Shown in pieces: positions 49,301 to 61,300 of a DNA stretch of 64,000 bases (position 1 is the first letter of the stretch; each line of letters begins with the position of its first letter). The notes under the pieces are model-generated. The model was given only the letters and a program-made list of their open reading frames with translations, did no database searches and was not told where the DNA came from. Both the position numbers and the translations under genes were made by a program. The DNA lies in the NCBI GenBank assembly GCA_947652605.1, contig OX393577.1, forward strand, positions 52,414,108-52,478,107. Direction: 5' to 3'. The DNA comes from Elmis aenea (lineage: Eukaryota; Arthropoda; Insecta; Coleoptera; Elmidae).

Positions 49301-52300
49301 TTTCACAAGGATTTGAAAAGTGCGACCCCTGTTGTTTTTTTTAGTCAGAACTTTTTGCAGGGTTGAAATTTTGCTATTACAAAAAATCTCTTTGAAAGCT
49401 TGGTTTGTTTAGAAACTTTTTTTTAAATTTATGCCGCAAAACCTATAGTTTTTGAGTAAAAAGTAAAATAGGTGACATGCACTACCAAATAAGCACCTCA
49501 CTTTTACTCCACTTTTACTCGGGTCTAGGAACATTCTTCGCCCACAGTTCTTCGCCCACAATTCTTCACCCACAATTCTTCGCCTCCACAATTCTTCGCC
49601 CACAATTCTTCGCCTACAAAATTCTTCGCCGCCACAATTTTTTGCCGCATATCAACAAATTTTATTTGTAAATGTGATTGTTTTTATTTAAAACGTAATT
49701 TTTACAGATTATTTTACATTCGCCTAAGGTTGTTCCTTGTATATTAATACTTCTTCTTTTAATATTACATTTAAAAATTGCTACATAAATAGCGTATGCA
49801 TTTTATAAAAAGCCGGTAAAACAAGCATCTCGTGTTTTGACTTGGCAAATAATAAAATGCCGGCATAATTGTTTTTAATAAAAACAAACCTATTAGCTGC
49901 ATTTTTATTATTTATTTAAAAAAAAAAACTTTAACCAACCTTTAACCTGACCCTCTACTACTGACCAAATGAATGAGGGTCAGGTTAAAGGTTGGTTAAA
50001 GCTTTTTTTTGTATGAACACAAATGTATGGGTTTAAGAAAAAGTCATAATTTGCTCGTTTTGCCGGCTTTTTATAAAATGCCTAGGCGTTTTGTAAAAAG
50101 CCGGATTTCACATTATGCTTACGACATATATACCAAAATTAGCAGAAATACGTTTGTTAATGTCAGGGTCTAGGGTTAATTTTATTTTCCTAGAATAGTA
50201 TCAATTTGTGATAACCAATTTGCTATAACATTTTTGTTATACGTCTAAATACGAATTTATAAAAAAAATGGTTCAACAACAGAAATATGAAATAAAACAT
50301 CTTTTGATATATGTACAAAATATTTCGTTTTTTTTTTTTAAGTATTCATACTATAATAACTAACAAGATTAAAAATCACAACATACGCTATTTGTGCAGC
50401 AATTTTTAAACATAATATTAAAAGAAGAAGTATTAATATACAAGAAACAACTTTAGACTAATGTAAAATAATCTGTAAAAATTACGCCATAAATAAAAAC
50501 AATCATATTTACAAATAAAATTTGTGATATGCTTGTATGCGGCGAAAAATTGTGGCGGCGAAGAATTGTGGCGGCGAAGAATTGTGTAGGCGAAGAATTG
50601 TGGGCGAAGAATTGTGGAGGCGAAGAATTGTGGGCGTAGAATTGTGTGCGAAGAATTGTGGGCGAAGAATTGTGGGCGAAGAATGTTCCGGACACGCTTT
50701 TACTCAACAGTATGTATAAACCACGGTTACCACCAAAATGAATTATTTTATTTTAAAATAAAACTAAATTACACTTTAAATTGCTAAATTTTGCCCCATT
50801 TTACCAACCCTGTATTTTCATTACTTACGGAGATAGCAATAGTGCCACATCGAAAAGCGAAACACGATGTATGTACGAAGAGGTTTTTTTTTTGACGTAC
50901 ACAGATTTGACCTCTTTTTTAAGATTAACAAGGGTATGAAAGATTTATGACTGGAAATATAAGAACATTTAGCAACTGATCCTTAAACCATACTACAATA
51001 ATTCAATAATGCTATTTGAAAACAGTACATATAACATATAAGTATTTAAAAAAATAATTGTTGGTATGTTTCTAAACGCAAGTGAGATAATCAAGGTGCC
51101 AGTGATTTTTGTATATTTTTATGTCGTAAATTTCGTTAATTATTTGTTTTTTTTCCCCCACATATTCTTAGAATTCTGCAGAACGCCATTAAGAAAATGT
51201 TCAGATCGATTATCTTTTAAGACACGGTATTTAAATATTAAACGTTCATTTAGACATTGTTTACATACCTCTTTCTCAAGTGATGCCACTTGTTCACCAA
51301 GACGAATGTTTTCCCTTCGACTGTGAATTAAATCAGCATCTGCTCGATCGAGCCTTTGCCTAAGAGACTGTAATTCTGCTTGAAGACGAACCTGTTCTTG
51401 TCTTGCTTGTCGTTCATTTCGTTCATTAGCTAATTGCAAAGTGGCAATCTGCTGTTCTAAAGAACTTTTTTCAGCTCCATTTAGACCAATGTCGGATTGA
51501 AGAGATGCTGAAATAGAGCACGCTATGTGGATGTTAGGTATCATCAAAACTACGTTAAAATATTTTTTTACTACTCACAAAAACTGTAGTTAAATATGTT
51601 TTAAAAACGGGAGGTATCGTAAATTTGGTGTCTTACCAATCTTATTTTGCATTTCTTTTTTTAAATCTTCGATGATGGCTTGTTTTTGGGCAAGTTCGCG
51701 GCGGAAATCGGATGTTTCACGTCTTTGCTTGTCCAGTTCAAGCTGTAATTTACTGGTGGATTCCCATTGTACTCCTAATTCGGCAGTTAGTTGTTCAATT
51801 TGTTGAGTGTATCGACGCTCTATGGTTGTACGCTCGTCAGATATGCGGCGACTCTAATTTAGAAAAAATTAGGAACATTAAAATTTTCTGTATTGACAAA
51901 TTTACTTCACTAACATATTAAAAACATTTTTATTAAACATATTTGTAGGAATTATATTCTTACCTGTTCGCTGACGGCATCTCGAAGTTTCGAATGCTGC
52001 CTTTCAAGTTCGTCTTTTAGGCGTCGTATTTCGTGTTCAGCAGCATTTTTTTCATACTGTGCATGTTCTGCTGCATCTAGGCTGCGTTTGACTTGGTCAC
52101 ATGTGTCATTTTCTTTATTCTTAAGAGTTGATAGTACATTTTGTAATTTCGAAACTGTTTCTTGCAGAGCATTTTTTTCTCTATAATATTAAATTAGTTT
52201 TTGTTATTTTAATCCTTTTTAGGTGATGGCAAAGTACTGTTTACCCTTTCAAAGCTAGCTATTAATAATGCTCATACATAATAAATGAAATTTGTTAAGC

Positions 52301-55300
52301 AACTTTTTTAAAGTAGTTGATTATTAACATAAATTTACTGTAATAACTAGATAACCTATGAGCATATATGCATATACGGTACATAAGATCAAAAATTGTA
52401 AAAAAAATATTTGTAACCCTTTTTTAAACACATTGTTTTGTGTAATCTTTATAATTGTATTCAGTAAAACCTCAGTTTAACGGACCCCGTTTTAGCGGTT
52501 TTCGAATTGAACAGACAGAATTTTATCGTCTTTTTTTGATTGATATCCTCGTTAAAAAAAGTGTTAAAGAAAGTTCGCGAACTTTAGGACCATACGGCAC
52601 AAACTTAAAAAAAAAGTTTAATGGAAATATTTCTATAAATCGGCCCGTTTAGAGGTACAGAGTATTTAAGTATAAACTTGCGATTGTTTATCTCTTTCAT
52701 GAAACAAAATAATGTGAATGATTTTAATGTCACAGCCGCCGAGACTTTTGACCTAAATCCTATAGACTTTTTTTGTATTGTTATGTAAGAACTTCACTTT
52801 ATTTATCTTCAATTAAATAAATCGAAATTTTACTGTACTGAGGAAAATATATTTTAAAATAATAGAATCTTGCGTCAGTATAGGTTTATCTTGAAAGTTC
52901 ACATGTTTTTACCTCTGTAAAGTTTCCACCTGCTTTCTAAATGTCTCAAGGCCTATGCTATCAGCCAAAGTACCATCCGCAAGTTTACGCTTGAATGATT
53001 CATTTTCATCTATAGCTTTGCGCAGTTCTATTTTCGTTTGTGTTAGTTGTGCTTCTAACTCGGATATTCGCGATTCAAACACAATTGTAGGACCTTCCAG
53101 CAGTACATGTTTTTTGGTGCGTTTTGGTGACCTCGAACGCTAAAATAAATGGAAAATCTATTTAATGTATTTATCAGCATCTTCCTGTTTTAAATGAAAA
53201 GTAAACGAATCAACGTTGAAACAAAAATAAAGTCTTCAGAATGTAGGAAAACAAAAATTACATTAAAATGTATACTATATTAGACGAGTCAACCCTGTAG
53301 GTGTCCCTTGCAAAAGAGTACGAAACGTCGGTTATAAGGAAACTTTCAACGCGGTTCCAATTCGAAAAACAACTCTACAAAACCTTTTTCTTTTTTCAAT
53401 TGCTAGATTTATTTTTGCAAATAATGGAGTTATTCGAGACATTTTGGTAAAATAATGTGTTAAATGAATAATTAACTTATCATCAATTGGAAGATTAAAA
53501 AATCTTTGGAGTGATTGTTCTAAAGAACTAAAGTGTCTCTTGTATTATTTACTTTTACAATATTAAACAAAACGTATTAGCTATTACAGCTCTGTGGAAT
53601 GCAGATGAGCTACAATAAGAATAAGATCTTCTTTTTAGGATTAGCGTATTTTATGTCAAACATTTATAAATTATTTAAAAAACCATTGTGTATAATAAAA
53701 AAAACAAATAGAAGAAGCCTTTTTCGCTGACAGGAATTAATGAAAAAATTCCAAATAACCCGGGAGTAACAGATATTAAGAAAAAGATGGAGTCGAATCA
53801 ATTAAGGTGGCTTGGACATCTACTACGCATGCCAGAAAGTAGATACGCGAAAAAAGGATGGAAAATGCAGATGGAGGGAAAAAGAAATAGAGGAAGACCA
53901 AGAATAAAATGGAAAAAATTAGTGAGGCAGAGACTAGGAAAAAGGATTCAGCTGGAGATACGTGCCACAATTAGCTAACGATAAGCAGGAGTGGAGAAAC
54001 ATAACACAGAAATAGAAAATCATACCTCGACACCGAAAGGTACAAAGAGGAACCGATTCAGATTAAGAAGAAGAGAACATATCAAAACAAAATATATTGC
54101 ATTGATTTGGTGAACATGAAAGTGGTAGACCGAGAAAAACCTGGCAAGAGTTAACGCTTAACGGATAGAAAAATCAAATGGAAAGAAATAAAAAACGTAG
54201 CGCAAGACAGAAAGACGTGGAAGAAAGTCAGCACAACACAATCCAACAGTCCTACACCTGACCCTAGAGCAGTGGTCTCCAACCTTTTGTGGTCTAGGAT
54301 CGTTTTTTATGCCAAATTCGTACCCGAGATTTACTTTTGAAGAATTATAAAATTATTGCCGCAAAATTGTATTGTTTATTAAAGTATTGCACGGCAGAAC
54401 AAAGGTAAATATGGGGAAAAATTAGTTATTAAAAATATAAAATCCTTGAGATCGACCAGTGAGGACGTCGCGGTCGACCGATTGATCGCGATCGACGGGT
54501 TGGAGACCCCTACCCTAAAGGGACACGATTAAATGAAAAATAAGTAAAAAATAATTTCTCAGTTTATGTTGCATAAAAAATTACTTTATATTTTTTACTT
54601 AACCCCTTGACATACAATGACGTCTACGATACGTCATTTGTTTATTGTGCCCACGGTCTACTACACAGGTTGGGAAACTCCCATATAAAACCGACTGAGG
54701 CTGGTAACTAGTTCCGTAAATTATCCCACAGAGGCGATAAGTCTAAGAACCATTCGCCATAAATAATCACTAGATGGCGATACGTCTAAGAACCGGTTCG
54801 TGCACAAGATTTTGACATAATCAGCGAGATTTATAAGCTTTCGCTTAAAAAATTCGAATTTAATCAATCAGATGATGTATATAAAAATGTTTTAATTGAA
54901 TTTTTAAGTCAGGTTTGTTTAAAATAGATTCTTAAACTTAATCGCCGTCTAGCGGAAATTTATGTCGAAAAGTTCCAGATTTTTTGACAGGCTTCCTAAC
55001 CTGTGTAGTAGACCGTGATTGTGCCAAAACAAACTTTGACGTTTCCCAAACGTCAAAAACTTCGCTCATTCTGAAGCAAGTTTGAAAACAATGTGTGAGT
55101 CAATGATTGTTAATAAATGTAATATATAAACGTTATTTATTCTGAGAAAGTTGTTATAAGTTTTAAATTTGTGTAATTGTTTTTGGAAAACTGTTATTGT
55201 CCTGTAGTATGGCTGTAAATATTTATAGTTTTTCATCCGAAAGTGACGATGCGTATTTGAGCGAAAACGGTGAGACAAGTGTCACCAGACAAAATATTCA

Positions 55301-58300
55301 TGTAATTGATTATTCAAGTGATACCAGTGATAAAAGTGAGACTAGTTTGATTCTACGAAATGTACGTAAACCTGCAAGACCTATATCCTATATCTTATAG
55401 CAGTGATGATTCTAGTTCTTCAGAGGAATGGAACTGGCAAGAAGTAGAAAATGTTCCAACTATAAAACCATTTACTGCATTTCCCGGCATCAACACGATT
55501 GTTTTACGAAGATTGGCTGCAAATCCATCACCTTTATCTGTTTTGAAACAAATTCTTTGTGATGATTTCTTTGAAATGGTAGTCAAAGAAACTAACAGGT
55601 ATGCAACTCAAGTAATAAACGGAAACAATACAAAAAAGAATGAAGAATGGTTTGAAGTAACAAGTGATGAATTGCAAGCTTATTTTGCATTATGTGTAAT
55701 TATGTCTCAAATAAAAAAATCCAATATTGATATGTACTGGTCCAAGAGAGCTATACTCCAGACGCCAATTTTTTCGAAAACTATGCCACGCAAGCGTTTT
55801 TTGGCCATATCTCATTTCCTTCATTTTGTTGATAATGAAACTATGAATAAAGAAGATAAATTACGTAAAGTTCGAAGTGTAGTAGACTATTTGAATGATA
55901 AATTTCAACGACTATATACGCTAGATAAAAATGTAGTCATTGATGAATCCCTAATGAAAATCAAAGTTCGACTAAATTATGTACAATTTATTGCTAGCAA
56001 ACGAGCACGGTTTGGAATAACATTTTATAAGCTTTGTGAATCTGCATCGGGATATTGTTCGCAATTCAAAATTTATATAGGATAAGATAAGATTCCAGGT
56101 AATAATACACCAGCATCACAAAATGTCGTCATTGAGTTGGCAAAATCAATTTTAGGACAAGGATATACTCTATTCTTAGACAATTGGTATTCGTCACCAG
56201 AATTATTTGATTATTTGAAAAAAAATGATACAAATGTTGTTGGCACGGTTAGAAAAAATCGCAAGAATATGCCTAAGAAACTGTCATCATATAAAATGAA
56301 AAAAGGAGAAGTTAAAACTTTATCTTGTAGAGGTATTTTATCTTTACGCTGGCATGATAAAAAGGACATATATTTGATTAGTACAAAACATAGAAATGCG
56401 GAAATGATAAATACTGGAAGAATGAAGAATGGTGGCGAAGAAAACGTTATAAAACCCACATGTGCACTTGAGTACAATTGTAGAATGGGCGGAGTTGATA
56501 AACAAGATCAACTTCTTGCTTGTTTTCCAATTATGCGAAAATGCTTAAAAGGATACAAGAAAATATTTTTCTATTTGATGGATATGGCTGTTTATAATGC
56601 ATTTGTTTTGTATTCTAAATTACCTAATACACCAAAACACAAAATAGTAAATTTTCGTTTGGATATTGCAGAAGATATGTTGTCAAATCTATCTCTACCT
56701 AACTATCGTACACGAGGACGTCCTTCTTAAAATGACTGCCCAATTCGATTACAGGGAAAAACTTGGGCACATTTTCCTGAACATATACCACCTACTGACA
56801 ACAAACAACATCCAGCAAAGAGGTGTCATGTGTGCTTCAAGCATGGTATAAGAAGTGAAACAACTTGGCAATGTAAGCAATGTCTAATACCTTTACATTT
56901 GCCCGGTTGCTTTGAAAGGTACCATTCACTGAAGGATTATTAAAACTGTTTATTCGGTTTATTACTCGTATGTATTTATAAGTGTAAAATTTAATTTTTA
57001 TAAGAATTTGTAATTTTAATAAGTTAAATAAAGACAAATTAAGGCAACTTGTCATCTTATTTCCTTGCTGACCTTCTATTTGCATTAAAATAATGTTTAT
57101 ATGCAATTCCATTAAATTTTTTTTTGTATGTCAAGAGGTTAATTGCTACACTACTGATATTGCTTTTTAATCGATTAGACAAATTTTTTTAACAAACGCG
57201 AGTTTGATTATTAAAAAAAAGTGTACCTATTTTTTAATAGCAAAAATATACAGTTAAGTCTTACCTTATTTCCAAATTCGGTTTCGGTCTCCGTTTCCGT
57301 TTCAGTTTCAAGATGATTAACAACCGATTTAATTAGACTAGACTTTTGTTTTTCATGCAAGTTTTCATTCTCAGAAATAACATCTTTAACTTTTCGCAAA
57401 AGCGCTGCCAATTCATCCTATAAGACAAAAATGTCAGTTTCAATTATTGCAAGTACCTACTTTGTTATTTACACACCCTGCAATATCTCGATTCTTTTTC
57501 CAACTGTTCTATATACTCCTCTTGCCTTTCAATAAAAGACATTAATTCAGGTGGTGGTTGATTTACATCCAGTTTAGTACGGATGTCTCTATAATTTCAA
57601 TGATATTTTGGAGAAGTGTAAAAAATAAAGGAAATATTCACTTACGAGATGACACCTCGGTCGACATCACCATGATTGATGTTAGCTGTACTACGAAATG
57701 TGTGATAATATGGATAGTGTCTAGGAACAATAGGATTGAGGTGGTAATGAGTATGACTGGGTCTTGATGTCCTGCTCAAACCACTTAGTAGGGACTGGTT
57801 ATCTGTCTCTTCTCCAGCACTGTCAAGTTCCCTTATTGGTCTCTTTATCGGTGTATAGCTCTCTGCTAAAAGAATTCGTAACCGGGAAACAGCATCACGA
57901 TATGCAGTATCGGCATAATCAGGTTTTCGTTTGTATTCCATTTTTATGTCAGCAGGTTTTCTAAAGTAAGATAGCGTTTGTTAAAATGAATATCACCAAT
58001 TGTTACATTTTTCATTAAATGTCCTACATTATAGCAAGGTTGTAAAAATAATGTAAATTTTTAAAGGTATTCAGCTAACTTTGGTGTATTAGGGCCGTGC
58101 TGATAGAGAGTGCACTGTACCGAGACCCCGCGTTTTATGGGGTATCAAAATTTAATGAAATTAATAAAAACGTAGTGAAAAATTATTAGGAAGGTTTTAT
58201 AACTTCCGTAGCACCCATTTTTACAATTACTTTGCATGCATTAAATTAGGATGTACCACACACAAGTGAGTCTCCATTGGGGATTTCGTAAACGGTAAGA

Positions 58301-61300
58301 TATACGAAGTAGTTATAATCTTATAATTTGATCAAATGTTAATGTCTTATAAAACAACGCAGTGCTTTACAATTTGATAAAAATCCATAGCATGCTAAAC
58401 ATAGACAAAAAACTGATATTAGGAAATATTTTAAGTCTTAAATATCTCCATTGCAGTTGTCGATAAAAAATGCTTTTTGAGAGAAAGGTTATTCAGTTGT
58501 TTAAACATTGTTTAAATCTGGCATAAACGACAAAATTGCATTTGTTTTAAATATACACATAAACTATATTTGGGTTTGACACCGTTACAAAACCTTCTTT
58601 TCATTTTTTTTTTACACTATGGGTGTGCGTATACAGGGTGGTCAACATAAAAGGGCCACTATTGGGATCTCGTAAATGGCAAAAACTACAAAGATGTTTA
58701 AATTAGACAAATTGTTTCCCTTTCTGAGACCTATTCATTGATGCTTTAATGTTTTAGAAGAGTTCCATGGCACGCTAGATAATAAACAAAAATCAAAATG
58801 TGTTTTTTTTTAAATCATTAATAATTCGGTTATGCCTGATGGCACAAAAATATTTTTGGTTGTACATTTTTTCGCACTGTAAGATGAAAACCTTCATTTG
58901 TTTCAATATTTTTTAAATTCATGGCGCTCTATAGCTTCAAAGAGATTTTTTGATGCATTTTATTTGTTTTGAGCCTAAATATCAAAATAAATACATTAAA
59001 CTTTATATTATTGAAAAGAGAAAAAAAAGCTTCTTTATAAGGTCATAGCCAACTATGGTTTCAATTTAAAAAAATGTAAGTTTGTAATTTATCCAAAAAT
59101 TTAAACAATATTGAAACAAATTAATGTTTTCATTTTACAGTGCGTAAACAATTCTATAATTTTTTTTTCAAAAATTTTTTTTTTACCATCAAGATAACCA
59201 AGTTATTAATGATTTTTAAAAAATGCCCATTTTCATTTTTGTTTATTATCTAGCGTGTCATGAAATTTTTTAAAACAATAAAGCATTACTGAATAGGTCT
59301 CAGAAAGGAAAACAATTGAGACGTTGTTTGCATAAACAACACTTGTCAATTTTAGAAATTTTTCATTATCGCCACTTTGGCGGCTGTTGTCGTCTGCATC
59401 AATATCAGGAGCTGGAGGATCATTAGTTTCCGTGCTTATACTATGAATTACTGGGGTTATTACGGAATTATTTTCCATAAGGGATTTAGGAAATGGCGCC
59501 AATTATCCATTGAAAGTGTAGTCTCAGACTTGAAAAAAAATTGACAAGTGTTGTTTATGCAAACAACGCCTGAATTTGTCTAATTTATACTTCTTTGTAG
59601 CATTATAGCTCTTACCGTTTACGAGATCCCAATAGTAGCCCTTCTATGTGAACCACCCTGTATATTTTAATAGTTCGATTCAAAATAAATTAAAACGATT
59701 AAAAAGATCCTCAAGAACTAATGTGCCATGAAACAAAAAAATTCAAGTGGTGCACTTGGGTTGTATGTGTTATAGTTATAAATGATTTTCACAGTTTTTA
59801 CATTGGTAGTTTAGCAAAACAAATGAAAAAAAAACTTAATCAAAGATTTAAAATATTTTAAATAGTAATGAATCTTATTAACTGTATTTTATAAAATTAC
59901 AGATCTATGTTAAAAGCAGGGTGGATAAAAATCATGATTTAAAAAAAAAAATCAAATGTACCATATTATCGAATTTAGTGACATATTCACATGCTATTTC
60001 TGTTTTGTGCTAATATATTTAATAACCAATATATTTAATTCATTGGTGAATTTTTGTCAAAATGAAAAATTAAATATAACGCCACAAATAAATGTTTGAT
60101 AAGTAAGAAGGAAATATCAAAAGAGACGAAGACGCGAGTTTTTAATGCAGTGTACGTACCCATCCTCACGTACAGTTCAGAAACTTGGACACTAACTCAA
60201 AAACAAAAACAAAGAATAGAGGTACAGGAAATGAGATTTTTGAGAAGAATAGAGGGATGTAGACTGATCGATAAAATCAGTAACGAAAAAATCCGAAATA
60301 AACTTGGAGTAACAGATATTAAGAAAAAGATGGAGACGAATCAATTACGATGGCTGGGGCATTTACTACGCATGCCAGAAAGTAGATACGCGAAAATAGG
60401 ATGGAAAATGCAGATAGAGGGAAAAAGAGCTAGAGGAAGGCCAAGAATAAAATGGGAAAAAGAAGTGAGGAAGAGACTAGAAGGAAAAGGAGTCAGCTGG
60501 AGAGATGTGCCACAATTAGCCAACGATAGGAAGGAGTGGAGAAAGATAATACAGTAACAGAAAAGCAACCTCGACACCGAAAGGTACAAGAGGTAACGAT
60601 TAAGAAGAAGAAGATATTTAATAACCAATATATTTAATTCATTGGTGAATTTTTGTCAAAATGAAAAATTAAATATAATGATTAAGAATTTTGAAAAAAT
60701 CAGTGCTAAATGGTGATGTTTAATTAATTATATACAGGGTGAGTCATTAGTGCGGGATCGGTCGATTGTGGCTAAACGGCTTGAGAAATGAAGTTGATTC
60801 AAATGCTATTTTATACAGTTTTTCCTAAACAGCACAATAAAAATATTTTTAAATATACAGGGTGAGTCACCTTTCTGGAACTAATAGCAACTTTTATATT
60901 TCAAATACAACACCCAATTTTTTATTTAATATTTTTGACTTAATTTTAGCTTTGCATCAATATAAAATACTACAGGTTTTTATATGGCGTTGTAAAAAAA
61001 AAAAAAATTCTAAATTATTCAAGGTTTTAAGTCGTTATTTAAAAAATTCTCCTGAAGTTATTTTGAAGTACAGAGTTGTAATTTGGTATGGACATGCAGA
61101 AAAAATTTCTTTGTTCGCTCGATATGAATAAATTTGAATCACACATAAATAGGTGGCAACTTCCATGATTTTCAAAAGCTCGTAACTCGATTGTTTCAAA
61201 TGCAAACACCTGTATTTTTTTATGTCATCGAATTCGTCTTTAAAAGAGCTTCATATTTTGTTAAGTATGTCCTATACCCAAAACTCATACTTTTCGAGAT

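Noticed and set aside
51066..51326. 86-codon plus-strand frame
   Set aside because: It is antisense to a coiled-coil exon of the SDCCAG8-like gene.
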